From: Micrasema longulum
Lineage: Eukaryota > Arthropoda > Insecta > Trichoptera > Brachycentridae
NCBI GenBank assembly: GCA_022494885.1
Contig: JAGVSM010003677.1
Location: 1-64,000 of the forward strand
Length of the DNA: 64,000 bases
Direction of reading: 5' to 3'
How positions within the stretch are numbered: the stretch's first letter is position 1; every line of letters begins with the position of its first letter. Under the pieces are notes generated by a model, which did no database searches, was not told where the DNA came from, and worked only from the letters and a program-made list of their open reading frames with translations. Positions 11,016-23,095 of this stretch are shown here, in pieces. The translations under genes and the position numbers were made by a program.

Positions 11016-12780
11016 ATTTATCAGTTTCAATTCATATGTATAATTAGTTTTTTAAAAGTTTTTTTAGTTTTAATGTTTTTTTCAATATAGGTATAATTTA
11101 TACGCCTATTAACAACCAAAGATAAGCTTGTGTAAGAAAATGTTTTAGGCGTATATATGTGTTATTTTCTAAATGCTAATATTATTTATGTCCCGAATTG
11201 AGTTGTTGTAACTCCTGTGAATGTAATTCAACGTATTATACTTGTAAAATACTTATATACATGTAAATAAATAAACAAAACAACACAAAGAGATGGCCAG
11301 GTTTCAATAAATTACTACACATTCCAAAAATAATCAAATAAACTAACACAAATAAAATAATACTATTAGTTCCATATACTGCTATCTTCTATGTACAAGT
11401 CCATAATTGGCCTTTTTTTGAAGTACGCTTTTTATGAAAATTTTGAATTTATTGTCCGTCATAATTAGGACATTGTCGGGTATTATATTGTAGAAGCGTA
11501 CGCAGCGCGTAGTGCCCCACAAACAATGTGCTTACCTTACATAACTTTAATTTCGGGATTACCAATTTGTCTTTACTTTTAGTATTATGATTATGATTGT
11601 CGCTATTTTTTAAAAAGAAAGATACATTTTACGCACATACTGACTATATACCGTCGTAATTTGTATTTCTTAAAAAATATTTCTTAAAGAATCGCGAAAA
11701 TTTAAGTTGTAAATACCTCCCACTGCCCTCTTTTTCAAAACAAAAACACCGGAAATATCGGCAGCCCGACTCCACACTAAAATGCCATAAGATATAATAG
11801 TGTGAAAGTAGCTAAAATAGACTATTCAAATATCAATAATCTGAAAAAATACACTGAATTAAAATTTATATTACTATTGGTGAATCCGTAAACTGAATAA
11901 TACGATTGCGATGCCAATTTAAACATTTAATTTAGTAAAATTAGAATATTTATTAAACGTAGTAGCGCATTTAAGAGACAAATAATGTAAATCTTATATC
12001 CGTAAAACTTTCGCCATGTCTCCAATACAGATTTTAACTTTACGTAGAGGTTGGTTCGTCCCTTATTGTATGACTGAGACTTCGGCGAGTCCTTTCTTGG
12101 TCTCCTCATTGTCTTCTGCCCAGACACTATTGTTCGTCCCGAGTGCAATACTTAGACTATTGCTGTGTCACATAATTAAAAACTAATTGTTTACCTCCTC
12201 GCTCACTGAGAAGATTTATATTTCACTTAACAATCTCAAAATCTTACACAAAAAAGTGCGTGCATCTTTACAAAAAGGGTGTCAAAATTAACATAATTGA
12301 TTAGTGAACAAAAAAAATATATTTACAAGGCCGTTGATAATATGCAATAGTTTGTTGGTGAAAATTTTTGGAGGAAGTTCATTGTAATTTAATAAGAGTG
12401 ATACGCAAATGCACAAATTAGGAATAGTCAGTGAACGGTTCCATCGCTTTAACAACATTTTTTAAACTGTTATCTTTATTATGAAATTAATTGTGAATTC
12501 CAAAAATTTTGATATTACTGTATTGAATACTGTATTTTATTAAATTACTTGATTTATTTATTTTTGTCTGAAAGACTGTTTTACAATATGTTACTTGATA
12601 AACACAATAGTTTGTTATTTTACTGAGTAATAATAAAGATACCAGTCTGAAAGGTGTCGCAAAAGCGTTAAAATCGGTTTTTGCTATGCCAAATTTATGG
12701 TTTATTATAGTATAATAAGTTTTTTTTGCTTTAATTCGCCACTGTAATGTTATGGTGCACAAAAAATAAATAAATGATCA
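11016..12780. other. AT-rich stretch, nothing assigned
   Basis: Short frames at 11927-12148 and 12487-12762 (both minus) show no recognisable motif and are interrupted by stops in all continuations. No repeat in this block was matched elsewhere in the window. Confidence 0.35.
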
Positions 12781-12784
12781 AACA

Positions 12785-13015
12785 ATGTTTGAGTATGTCC
12801 AAATCCATAAAGGTTTCAGCTCCTTTACTTCACAAAAGTCAACAGATGGAAGAGTTGAGGATGTGGATATTTAAACATGGGCAGAATGGTGAATGTTACA
12901 CAGTGTGTAAAGTGGCCACTTAAACCAGCCAATAACAGGTCATAAGCCCTGTAAATGCCTAGACTTCCATATTCCCTTATCATCAATGTTTTCCCTCTCT
13001 GTTGAAATAAATTTA
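12785..13015 (-). repeat. Dispersed repeat family B, near-complete unit
   Basis: Inverted relative to the copy at 4770. It carries GTATGTCCAAAT, AGGTTTCAGCTCC, CAACAGATGGAAGAGTTGA, ATGGGCAGAATGGTGAATG, GTGGCCACTTAAACCAGCC, AGGTCATAAGCCCTGT and ATGCCTAGACTTCCATATTC. The minus frame at 12825-13139 is a translation of this repeat and is not a gene. Confidence 0.7.
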
Positions 13016-14929
13016 AATAATAAAACATTTGGTGAAAAAATATTAAATAAATAGTAATAGTGCTGACATACATAAATATAATACAAGACAACAACAACAC
13101 TACCACATTAAAAAAGAAAGACAAACGTATGAAAGTCAAAAGTACTATACAGTGAACTTACACGGCAATGACTTACCTTACCGCTTGAAAAATTACACTG
13201 GAGACAACTTTAAAATCAACTAGAAAAAGCACATGATGACACACTAACTAGAAGAGACATAGCATGACTCTATTTTTTTTTATAACCCTAAGGAGTTTTT
13301 AAAAATATATAAAAACATGTCTAAGAAAGATTAATGATAGATAAGCATTTTCTAAAATATCAAATCATTCATGAGGAGATTGAAAAAAAAAATTAATTAC
13401 ATAATTTTACAATCATGATTGGGTACATGCGTATATTTTTAATTGATAATTATAAATTTTGAATTTCCTTAAGCGATTCACGGCATACCTCTTTTTTAAC
13501 GAATTAATATGTCCAACGACAAAATATCCCATACCTATCCGGTCATCTATATTTAACATTCTGACTTTTTCAATGACTACACCCATCTCCTTAACAACCA
13601 ATTGAAACAATATTGGGAAAAAAACGAGTTTTGAAAAAAGCGCACTTCCCATTTTTAGAATACATTTAGAGATATCCCGCGATATTTCGTTTATAAATAG
13701 CAGAATCCAGAAAAACATCTAGTGTTGGGTATCCGGGCGGCAAGTTCATAAAGGTGCAAAGCTAGCGTTACCCGATACGAGTGTTTGTCACTTGAACGTG
13801 GTATGTTTAGCTTCACCTACTTCAACCATCATCAGCTCGGTCCAACGAGACAATTTTCTCCTTTTCTCGGACCTGTCAAGACCTCACAATGCAAAACGTC
13901 TTCACGTATTGCATGAAAAAATGTCGCGTTCTACCAAACAAATTACATTTATACGAAAGTAATAACAGATAAGGTAATCTGTTTAAAGTTCACTATAGCA
14001 AACTGAAATCAATTTTTAGTTAAAATTCCGTCTTAAGATTAATCAGTATTGATACTGAAAAGAAAAACGCGAAAGTCAAACCTTTAATTCTGTTTTTTGG
14101 AACATTGATAACTTAACCTTTGACAATGCCCAACATAGCACAGAACAGTACAAAGCCGTACTGGTTTACATATTTATTCCGTTAGCTTCTCTACCTGGTA
14201 TCTGAATTCATAATAATTCAAAGCCTTAATCTTATTAAAGGTGTTATGAAACAAGCGACAGCCTCCCAGAGATTCCTTTCTACAGATTACAATTGGTATT
14301 TAAAGTCTCAGAATATTTCGTAATAAGTTATAAGGCTGTATCACTTTCATGATACTTCAAGAGTCTTCGGGTATTTTAAATTATCAAAGTTAATATTGAC
14401 ACCGCTGAGTGCCTGGTTGAAATATAACATTCGATTGGTGAAGATTATTTTCTAGCGAGAGACAAAATTTATTGTACATAATAATATAATATGACTAATT
14501 AACTACGATTAGTATATTTTTACTGCCTCATTGACTAGGATTAATATTAATTTGATTGTTGGTAATTAGCTATATTATTAAGAAAATAAGGTATAAAAAT
14601 TGATAGAAAAGTGGAACTTGAGAGGCGGATGTGAAAAATTACTTATTTTTAAGCTTTACATTTTTATAACTAGATAAGCCTTTCTAAAGAAAGTTAACAA
14701 AATGGTGTGTTCCTTTTACGTTCCGTTGTTCTAAATACTTAAGTAAATAGAAAGTGAGACGTCTAAATTTTTGAATATTTTGAACATCTACTCGTAAGTT
14801 TATTTTCCAAAAACATATGTCCATATTCTTTTTTAAATAAACAGTATTGAATTAATATCGTGGGTGTTAAATAGCATAATTTTGGGAAAATGCCCACAAA
14901 AACTTCAAAATCTAGGCTAGGTATATGTA
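13016..14929. other. Unassigned AT-rich stretch
   Basis: No gene or matched repeat. A slightly G+C-richer patch (13720-13870) contains no convincing frame, and the minus frame at 13413-13718 is unrecognised. Confidence 0.3.
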
Positions 14930-15094
14930 GGGGTTCTTTGCCCCATAACAGGCCAGGAGGCCCATTAACAGCGGTGAATTATAGCACAGAACACCCTAGC
15001 TTAAGAAAAATCCAATGTAATGTTTGTGTTCTCGCTGGGAATCGAACCCCAAATCTCCATGTGGTCAAGTATCTTAGTCAATACAGGTCGCCAA
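14930..15094 (-). mobile_element. tRNA-derived SINE (family S1), diverged
   Basis: Shares with the copy at 4410 the blocks ATAACAGGCCAGGAGGCCC, GTGAATTATAGCACAGAACA and TGTGTTCTCGCTGGGAATCG (inverted B box). The A-box part is damaged by a deletion and substitutions near 15070-15094. The plus frame at 14890-15111 is an artefact of this repeat. Confidence 0.7.
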
Positions 15095-15356
15095 TTTTTA
15101 CATATTTTTGAAATTTATTATTTACATTCTAACAGAGGTATAATCTAAGGGTAAGTATACAATAACGCTTCAATTATCCGTAAAAACGAGTGCGAGATTT
15201 TGTTTATTTCGAAGTAATACAACGAATCGGAATCACATTAAAAACTTACTTAAACATGTCCAGCATAGTTAATTGCACAATTAAATTTAAATCTTTTCCA
15301 AAATATAAATTTTATGTTTGAAGCACTAGCCTAGTGGTTATTCATTATAATAAAAT

Positions 15357-15438
15357 AAATAAAACAACTTTGTTTTCAACCACTTATTTTTTTTATTTGT
15401 AGAAAAAAATAAGTGGTTAAAAACGAAGTTGTTTTATT
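15357..15438. repeat. Near-perfect AT-rich palindrome
   Basis: The left arm (about 15357-15392) has AATAAAACAACTTTGTTTTC then AACCACTTATTTTTTT. The right arm (15403-15438) is its inverse, with AATAAGTGGTTAAAAACGAA then GTTGTTTTATT. Only a few mismatches occur over about 36 bp per arm, with a loop of about 10 bp. Confidence 0.75.
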
Positions 15439-15439
15439 A

Positions 15440-16004
15440 AAATCTTCTCCTTTATTTTTTATTTACTGATGAAGATATTTGGCAATCCGAATGACTGGAG
15501 TTTAGAAAAAGGGAGTTCTCCTGTATTTTTATAAAATAAATACGCACATATACATAATTTCATTATATGTAGCACAAAACCAAATATAGAGCTTTATTTA
15601 ATTCTTTGTTTAATTATACTAAATACGGGTGAGGACACGTAACCGCAACTACATTCCCAAAACAAGGATGAACTCTGCACTCTAATACAGCCTATTCAAA
15701 TATTTCATATTTTCTGCTATATGTGTGCATAACAATAAGCTTTCATATAAACCATTATAGCGTGCTTACTATCACAGACGAAATTTGTATATTTTCTTGG
15801 TTCACTGATGGGCACTAACACATTAACATAGGGTATTGACAAAAAGCGGACTGGTGAAAAAAACTCATTTAAAATTGGAAAAGGTGGAAATATGGTAAGG
15901 AAAGGAGCACGGAAATGGACCTACCTTTGGTGGTATAAGGATGTTCTTCTATTTTGGGTACTGGATGATGAAAGTTCACTATGAATTGTGATATTAAATT
16001 ATTC
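15440..16004. other. Unassigned stretch
   Basis: AT-rich; no frame or matched repeat. Confidence 0.3.
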
Positions 16005-16195
16005 ATTATAATAACTTTCACAACGACGCGCAACGACTCCACGAATTTTTATGCAATGTTATAAATATGTCAAAATTTTGTTAATGATGTTCCAAATTCA
16101 AATCTTCTAATTTTTAATTTCTTCTATCTTGATGTAAGGTGGGTACCATAAGGATGGGTCAGGGGACAGATGGGAAAGAAAGGCTAGGCATAATA
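16005..16195 (+). repeat. Dispersed repeat family D
   Basis: Matches 50110-50310 on the opposite strand. Common blocks are CAACGACGCGC, AAATCTTCTAATTTTTAATT, TCTTCTATCTTGATGT, GGTACCATAAGGATGGGTCA and a GATGGGAA(A)GAAAGG block. Only two copies are in the window, and the class is unknown. Confidence 0.6.
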
Positions 16196-16223
16196 TCGTT
16201 AATGCTGGTTTATACTGAACTTA

Positions 16224-16456
16224 AGCTCGGGTTTCCTAGGACAGCGGCGCCCGTATTTTAACGGCCGTAGTGAACATTGATGCGGTTGACAGCCGTCGTA
16301 ACGGTGACTAGAGAGTGGTTTCCTATAAAAATGGTGTTGATAACACCGTTAAAAAATAAAACCACTCTCTACTCACCACTACAACGGCTGTCCACCACAT
16401 CACCGTTCACTACGGCCGTTAAGATACGGGCACCGCTGTCTTAGGAAACCCTAGCT
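16224..16456. mobile_element. Foldback MITE with TTA target duplication, copy 1
   Basis: The element begins AGCTCGGGTTTCCTAGGACA and ends with its inverse (CCTAGCT), with TTA on both sides (16221-16223 and 16457-16459). Its two halves are reverse complements over nearly the whole 233 bp, around a short centre near GATAACACCGTT. A 3-bp TTA duplication fits the PIF/Harbinger superfamily (TWA target), but no transposase is present. The second copy is at 30679-30921. Confidence 0.8.
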
Positions 16457-17030
16457 TTAGGGTCATTAAACATTAAAACGCGTTGTACGTAGTAAATATA
16501 TGTATTCCTAGAGATTTAACACTGCAATATTTTACAGACCTTAAAACGGCACCCGAAACCGCACGTTAGATTGGCCCCAATCGGCCTTCTGGATTTAAAT
16601 TGTTTAATCAATTATTATTGTTATTACTACTGTGATGTCAATTTTTTTTTTTTTTCATCTTCATTATTATTATATTTCATAGGACATCAATATCGCGGGT
16701 AAACAAGAATGCATTCGGAAATAGCATCCGACGTTACGCGTTGTTAGTCGTCAATGGGCCGTGTAATGAATTTCCAATATATTGGATAGTGCGGTTTTAG
16801 AACAATCGTGATTACGGCTAGAATTTATTAGTATGCACGTATAGATATGTATTATGCATGTACGTGATAGTTCCATATTTATATTCGTGAGCCTCCACCA
16901 TAATAAGTATCAATTGTAATTGCGTTCAGCGCATATTGATGAGACTGTGAAACATCATTACAAAATTATTTTTTTTAATACATTTTACATATATTTACTT
17001 CACATTTAAGGTAAAAACTGTACAATTTAA
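16457..17030. other. Unassigned stretch
   Basis: No gene or matched repeat. A poly-T run lies at 16640-16655. Confidence 0.3.
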
Positions 17031-17640
17031 AAAAATATATGGAAAATGTAAACATACGGTATTCAACGGAAGATCTATTCGCTGAGTTGAAGATACTAGA
17101 TGTAAGTCAATTATTTGTAAGGAGCCTACTACTGAAATTTTATGATAAATTAAGTGAGGTCAAAAGAACCCAACAGAATATAAACACTCGTTCAGCAACA
17201 CAAATTAACTGTATTGTCCCATTTGTATCAACCGCCTTTGGTAAAAAGCAATACAATGTAATTGCTCCAAAAATATTTGATGATTTATTGCCAAATATAA
17301 ATGGCTCAAAATGTAAAACAAATTTTAAAATAAAAATAGCTGCACATATAAATAGTGTAGAGAGAGATTTTTTTGAAAAATATATGTAAATCAATAAACG
17401 TAGTACTTTATATAATTGGTACACATATTATTTATATTTTTATGTATTTCATTGCTTTATATTTGTTTTATTATATATTATACTATATTATTTAAGTTTA
17501 AGTAATATGCATTCTTGGCACAGATACACTCTCCTCTCTCCTCTTTTATATACTTTATATTTGTATAATAATGATTTTTAATTTTTCTTACATTTGATTA
17601 GCTAGGCATTTATAATAAAGTAGTTTAAGTTTTTCTTTTT
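17031..17640 (+). pseudogene. LINE reverse transcriptase C-terminal fragment and 3' UTR
   Basis: A frame from 17039 to 17389 encodes 116 residues. It carries NTRSATQIN, then an FVSTAFGKKQYN segment, then APKIFDDLLPNI and an FKIKIAAHI tail. This is the order (N-T-R, aromatic repeat-like segment, a G/A-P-K-hydrophobic-[YF]-x-x-LP motif, then F-K-x-K-hydrophobic) that ends many CR1/Rex1-type LINE polyproteins. The fragment lacks the palm domain and is 5'-truncated. The 250 bp after the stop are AT-rich, as expected for its 3' UTR. The minus frame over it is a shadow. Confidence 0.6.
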
Positions 17641-18129
17641 TATGTTTTGTTTTATTAGTATGGGACTACTTACGCTCTAAAGATAAAAAATCTCCATCTT
17701 AGAACAGGCTGTACCATGTTAGATGGAGACTATCATAAACAGAACACTCCGTTTTCATTTTAGATTAATTGGTTTTATATAGATTCCCTGTTATTAAGTA
17801 TATATATTATTTTATTTTTTTGCAATAAATTCATAAATAAAATAAAGTAATATAAATAAATACAACGTATGTTTATAATTTAATCATTTTATTTTCTGCA
17901 TAAAAATAAAAAACCTTATTTTTCTTTTCCACGTCCGTTCCTAAGTAGAACATGTGGACATCACCAGACGCCTTCAAAAGAGCCTATCACTAGCTAGTGC
18001 TCTCTTTCTCCCACGTCAATCCCGCTTCCTTAAATTCCAGGAAATACCGTCAAAAAATCGTCATCGACAGCCTTCTAGAACGGTATCAGCTCGCAAGTGA
18101 TAAGAAGTAGAAGTTAAATGGTGTAATTA
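17641..18129. other. Unassigned stretch
   Basis: No gene or matched repeat; AT-rich to 17930, then mixed composition. Confidence 0.3.
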
Positions 18130-18293
18130 GTAATCTGCAATATAAGGAGAGGAGGGGATAAAGTGGAAAGGAAAGGAAAAAATCTAATATTTAAAACATG
18201 CATATTTACTGTGATTCAAATGGCTCTGATCCCATTCTTATTTTGCCGTGGCGTGGCGTGTGGGTTTAATCAGCCAATCAAACAGCTGCCACC

Positions 18294-18321
18294 ATGGAAG
18301 AGGATAAAGAAAATAAGAGCG
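18294..18321 (+). other. Candidate short first coding exon (weak)
   Basis: GCCACCATGG at 18288-18297 is an ideal translation-start context. The frame encodes MEEDKENKSG and is followed at once by GTGAGC, a good splice donor at 18322. A CCAAT-like CAGCCAATCA lies 20 bp upstream. The segment sits inside an insertion between two LINE parts. No continuation exon is identified, so this may be chance or a captured gene fragment. Confidence 0.2.
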
Positions 18322-18432
18322 GTGAGCAGGTTCTTTTTTTTAAAGAGAAATACTAGAGTTCTTATTATTTAATAAAATATTACAAATTTTCAAACCATTT
18401 CCTAAAAGTCATAAATAACTTGTGCTGGAAAA

Positions 18433-18516
18433 AGTGAAATTGAGTTGTGGTAGAATGGAATTTGAACCTGGGACCTTTGGTCCATGAGCCCACAATGCTA
18501 TCACGGGACCACAAGT
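18433..18516 (-). mobile_element. tRNA-derived SINE head (family S2)
   Basis: Read on the minus strand: GTGGTCCCGTGATAGCATTG, a variable middle, then CAGGTTCAAATTCCATTCTA and CCACAACTCAATTTC. The same order is at 34576-34660 and 56222-56310. The B box is slightly altered (TTCAAATTC). Confidence 0.65.
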
Positions 18517-18600
18517 AAATAGACGAAAGGGTTCTTTCATCAGTAAAACGAAAAGATTGTGATAAAGGTTTGGAAAGCTCTCTCAGATAAACAGGCGAAG

Positions 18601-19609
18601 TAGGAACCTACTTATCATCAATGTCATTTATTTCTTTAATGCCTACAGATTATAATACGTCTTCAAGATAATACGTTTGTGTTACACATGACTTGACCTT
18701 TAGATTTCCCAAAGGTTGCCTTTTATCTTTAAGGGTAGCCATTGTGATTTATTTTGGTCCCTCTAAGCCTCTCTGACATAAAAACTTGTAAATGTCAAAT
18801 CGATGATAACAACCAACAATAAGACATCACGAGAAGATTGTGTGTACACACCATTTGATTTCTCCAATATCAAAAGGTACCTAACTACCAATTTTTTTCT
18901 GCATTCCGAGATCAAAGTTATGATTTAAAACTTCAGTTATTTCAGATTTTTTGTTGTTAATATTCTTTCGATTCGTTGACCTGTTTATTTTGTAAAGCAA
19001 AATATCTCAAATACTTATTGATGTAAACGAGGAGGCTTAATTCTTTCGAATCATTACATTATTTTATTTTTATTTTTTAAATAAATTTACGGACAGAGCC
19101 CATTTTAAACATGTAACATAACGAAAATGACAATTATATACAGTTACATAAATTATACACTAAACAATAAAAGAAAAAGCAATGACTAATAAATATAATG
19201 GACCGACATAATGGGATTTAGGTTGAATATAGGAGAATGAATTTATTGAATATTATTATTCATTTTTTTTATTACTTAAGTTATTTAATTTACAACCAAA
19301 ATAACTCAGATCCTGATCTATATTTACCAGTTTCATCATACTGTGCAGAGGTGCTCATAAACCATAATTAGTCTTCTAATGACCGATAAACAGAATATCA
19401 TTATTTCCGAGTCTATGTGACGGAACATTAGAGGTATTTGTTGGAGAATCGTCGGGACATAAAATAAATCATATAATATTTTAAAGGCACAGATTAAATC
19501 TTTAGTGTTTTGAAAGACTCGATAGGAATATACTAGGGAACCCCTAAAAATACTATTTAATTTTTATAATTATTTTAAGACAAATTCAATCAAAATAATG
19601 TTGCTAACA
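18601..19609. other. Unassigned stretch
   Basis: About 1 kb of AT-rich sequence with no recognised feature. Confidence 0.3.
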
Positions 19610-20430
19610 CATCAATTTTTTACTTTTTGCTGACGACATTGAGATCTACAAGGAAATAACAGATGAAAATGACTACTACACACTTCAATCATTTTTAAAT
19701 AGATTAAAAAACTGGCGTATCTCTAATAATTTGTTTTAAAATGTAAATTATTCTCTTTTTGCAGAAATAAATCTCCAATTTGATTTCCGTATTCAATAAA
19801 CAACATTCAACTGGAAAAAGTCACAGAGATTCGAGATCTTGGTGTCATGTTTGACGAAAAACTTGAATTCAAAAGCCACATCAACCACATTACTTCTAAA
19901 AGTACGAAAACTTTGGGTTTCATTCTTAAAACCATAAAGGATTTTGAATCAGTTGAAATAATGAAATTCTTGTATATATCCTTGGTTAAAGGCCAATTAT
20001 AATACAACTCTACTATATGGTCCCCTTTTTACAAAATTTACATAAATAATGAGTCCAACGAATTTTTTTAACAAATTAACAACATGTCTTTGTTAAGTTT
20101 TTTTAATTTACCTACTCTGGAGGATCGTAGGACAATAACTGACTTATTATTTTTATTTAAAATCATTAATTCTAAATTAGATTGTTGCGAACTCCTGGAT
20201 TTAATAAATATTAATATACCAACACGTAGAACTAGACAAAATACTCACCATTATTGTCACCCTTCTCAAACCAACTAGCTTTGACACTCACCTATACCGC
20301 GTATACCCAGACTAGAAAATGAATGTACCTCTCATATCGACATTTTTGACTCGAGTCTCTGTGAGTTTAAATTATCACTTCATAAATATTTTATGATGTT
20401 CTATAGTAACGATTAACGAATTATTTGCAA
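19610..20430 (+). pseudogene. LINE (CR1/jockey-type) reverse transcriptase pseudogene
   Basis: Conserved pieces appear in order but in shifting frames. FADD at 19626-19637 is the reverse transcriptase active-site box. It is followed by an LQSFLNRLKNW helix. At about 19819 comes VTEIRDLGVMFDEKLEFKSH, the classical stretch after the palm, then a GFILKTIKDF helix. From about 20090 comes FNLPTLEDRRTITDL with LFLFKIINSKLDC, and finally PIPRIPRLEN and DIFDSS. Stops at about 19737, 20000 and 20066 and at least one frameshift break the gene. The N-terminal endonuclease is absent (5' truncation). Confidence 0.8.
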
Positions 20431-20532
20431 AAACTACTTATGCTAATGATCTAGTGTTAATTCATTTCATATTCATAATATACTGACTTTTTTATATCTT
20501 TTGTATGCTGACATACATACATGTATATATAT

Positions 20533-21182
20533 CAGAGGCGGCTCCTTAGTATGTGCATAAGTGCAGTGCACTGCCAAGTAAAATTTTGTGTAAATAAATT
20601 AGTAATTTTACTGACAGTAAAACTATGTTAAAGGTACAAAGAAACCGGGATTCGTTGCAATATTATACTAGTCATACTATTGTATTATACTAGCGCCAAA
20701 AGATCTAGCGAAATCGACTCTAGCGGACGATTTTCTCATCTTGTCTACGCATGCGCAATCGTCCCCGTGCATATTCTGTTTTGCACAATCCTTTACTCTG
20801 AATTTATAAGAAATATACCATATATACCAAAATCGTCATTTGAGCGAGACAGACAACGTACCGATGAATTGTGCGTTAAAGGGAGAAGATAATATACATA
20901 TCCCGGGCATTGCCAACGCACGCGCAGTTTTGAATTTTGAAGTACGTTTGTAATGTCACTTTAAACATGCGTAATGACATGATATTAGTACGAATTTAGT
21001 TACCTATAACGTGCGTATTATGTTGGGCGCATTTCGCGTTTTGGGTTCCGATGCGCGGGCTACCATACTATTGATTGTTTATCGCGTCAGACCTTTCATA
21101 TTATATAAAACTTAATATATATGTATGTTGAAAAAATGTAGAGAAATGCACCGCCAATGTTTTCGGTTAGGAGCCGCCAGTG
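20533..21182. mobile_element. Non-autonomous hAT-like element
   Basis: The left end is CAGAGGCGGCTCCTTAG and the right end is the inverse of CACTGGCGGCTCCTAAC. The flanking octamers ATATATAT (20525-20532) and ATATATTT (21183-21190) agree at 7 of 8 positions, as expected of the 8-bp hAT duplication. The 650-bp interior has no transposase frame but is richer in CpG and in GCATGCGC-type words than the flanks. Confidence 0.75.
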
Positions 21183-21190
21183 ATATATTT

Positions 21191-21755
21191 GTATATATTT
21201 TTTTCTTGTTATTTGTTGTTTTTTAATTTTTGTATATTTAACTAACTCATAATATTGTAAAAGGCATATGTGCTGTATAATAAATAAATAAATCAAATAA
21301 ATAAAAATAACTAATCACGGCCCACCAACAAATTTTCTATCTGAATACCAGAATTATGCGCATACACTACACCCTTCACGTTAACAACAACAAATAGTGG
21401 TTCATATTCCTACAAAATGGGTTCAGAGGGATTACAAAAGTGTCCCAACTCCTAACACGACACGGCTCGGGGCTTTAGTAAATCGTGATAGATACACGAA
21501 GACAGAATAGGCACATTTTGCGTTATGCATTATCTCCGTACATATACGGATATCTGATCCGAACGGGCGTAGAATTATAGTAAGAATTGGACCAACAAGA
21601 AACGAATATTTCCTTATTCGAATGCAACGGTAACGCGTGGACAACAAACCGTCAATTTATAAAATAATCAAAGATTGAGTATTTTACTTGAAATCCCTTT
21701 GTGAATCCAGACTCAAAATAGACACTTATTTTTCATAGCTCCAAACATAGAATTA
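21191..21755. other. Unassigned stretch
   Basis: A minus frame at 21432-21647 is unrecognised. Nothing else is seen. Confidence 0.3.
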
Positions 21756-21759
21756 TGAA

Positions 21760-22530
21760 TAGTCCAGAACGAGCATAGAATCATATTTGAATACATTGGA
21801 CTGTGTCCGAAAATTTGTGATGTCGCCGCGTAATGTTGCACGATGGGAAAAAATATAATCATAACACAAATGTAAGGTAAAAAATCAATCTGTTAATTTC
21901 TCTAAAATTTTATTGTGCACGCGGAAATATTGATTGACACAACAGAGTAGATAAGTAAAGGGTCATTTAATAAGAGTAATTGAATTAATGAACTTTGAAC
22001 TTGAAATATAAAACAAATTTCATTTTACATAAAACGAATATTTTTTTATCATACAAAATAATATTTAATGTTTTAAAGATAATGTCGGTCAAATGTCCAC
22101 CACAGAGTTGTTTATCCGAGGTCCAATTTTCATTAGTTCTCTCATTAGATGAGCAAAGTAGGGTAAAAAAATTACTACCCTGGCAACACTAACAAGATGT
22201 CCATTTTCTTTTCTTCGACAATCTGACAGATGGAAAAATAATTCAATTTTTAAGTAATGTTGTGCTACTTACACATTCATTTGCTAATTACAATAAAATG
22301 TGATTCAATCCTGTTACTTTAAGATCCTAGCAGTATTTCTACACTTTAAAAGGACACAACTCGGCATAGTTGAATTCAAATCAGGAGTTGCGTACTGAGC
22401 GACGTCTACAAAGAAACTAATAAGTCAAAATGAAAAACTACTCATTTATAAGAAGTTTAGTCGCCTTCTGTTTGATGCTTGTATGCGGTTTCTGGACTAT
22501 TCTTAATCCTATGGCTCCAAAACTGTTCGA
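21760..22530 (+). repeat. Family G segment, copy 1 (promoter plus start-like)
   Basis: About 750 bp shared with 56430-57118. Common blocks include TAGAATCATATTTGAATACA, GGACTGTGTCC, CGCGTAATGTTG, GCGGAAATATTGATTGACAC, AGTAGATAAGTAAAGGGTCA, CTACCCTGGCAACACTAA and CGTACTGAGCGACGTCTACA. This copy then runs into an ATG frame (22430). The organisation suggests a duplicated 5' flank and first exon of a gene, or a transposon carrying one. Confidence 0.7.
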
Positions 22531-22618
22531 TGCATTTCACGTGGACATTAATTATTCGAATTTGTTTCGATTTAATTTTTTATTGAAATTATATTCTATT
22601 GTGAAAACACCATTTTAA
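22430..22618 (+). CDS. Open frame with N-terminal hydrophobic segment, unrecognised
   Basis: The 62-residue product starts MKNYSFIRSLVAFCLMLVCG, a basic N-region followed by a hydrophobic core like a signal peptide or signal anchor. Next comes NPMAPKLFDAFHVDI and then AT-rich sequence to a stop. The ATG lies about 25 bp after the conserved GAGCGACGTCTACAAAG block of family G. In the sister copy (57020-57115) the ATG context is changed and frameshifts break the frame. It may be a first coding exon whose true end is a splice donor near 22555. No family is recognised. Confidence 0.3.
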   Translation: MKNYSFIRSLVAFCLMLVCGFWTILNPMAPKLFDAFHVDINYSNLFRFNFLLKLYSIVKTPF

Positions 22619-23095
22619 ATAAATATTTTATATCAACCATGTCGGGAATCAAACTTTACTAAATAACATGTACTTAATTATAATTTTCTCATTTATTGTC
22701 AAAAAAATTGTGTTCTTATGGTCGCACTTATTTTTTATTTGTTGATATCTATCGTATTCTTCCAGTAGTCTTTATTTAACTTTAAAATAAAATGTGTACC
22801 CACACACAGGCCATGCCTTTGTGAGATTTTTTTTCGTGTTTATGTAATAGAGTATTTTCTCTTTGTAACGTATATATACCTTTTGTAAAATGCAAAGAAA
22901 AAAATATCAGAAATATAAAAAAAAATAAGGTCCAAACGACCGCGATCGATAAAATACGAAGAGTGATCTCGCAGAAAAAAGGTAATGTACGCGTACGGTG
23001 TCTAGCACTCCAGATGATAAATATTACAGAATCGTATTTTTCGCCCGCCCGATCGTGGATTACTTTCAGTTAGTACGGACGAAACTAGGGTTGCC
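22619..23095. other. Unassigned stretch
   Basis: AT-rich. The part at 22940-23080 is richer in CpG but without a convincing frame. Confidence 0.3.

Larger units (their letters stand above)
18130..18600 (-). mobile_element. LINE 3'-end fragment split by an insertion
   Basis: The outer parts match the LINE tail at 62515-62800. At 18130-18213 they share GGGGATAAAGTGGAAAGG and GTGATTCAAATGG-like sequence. At 18528-18600 they share GGGTTCTTTCATCAGTAAAA, AGCTCTCTCAGATAAACAGG and CGAAGTAGGA. Between them lie about 310 bp of unrelated DNA holding a SINE (18433-18516) and a Kozak-like ATG (18294). Confidence 0.55.

Noticed and set aside
20680..20892. A 70-codon plus-strand frame
   Set aside because: It lies within the non-autonomous hAT element and resembles no transposase domain.
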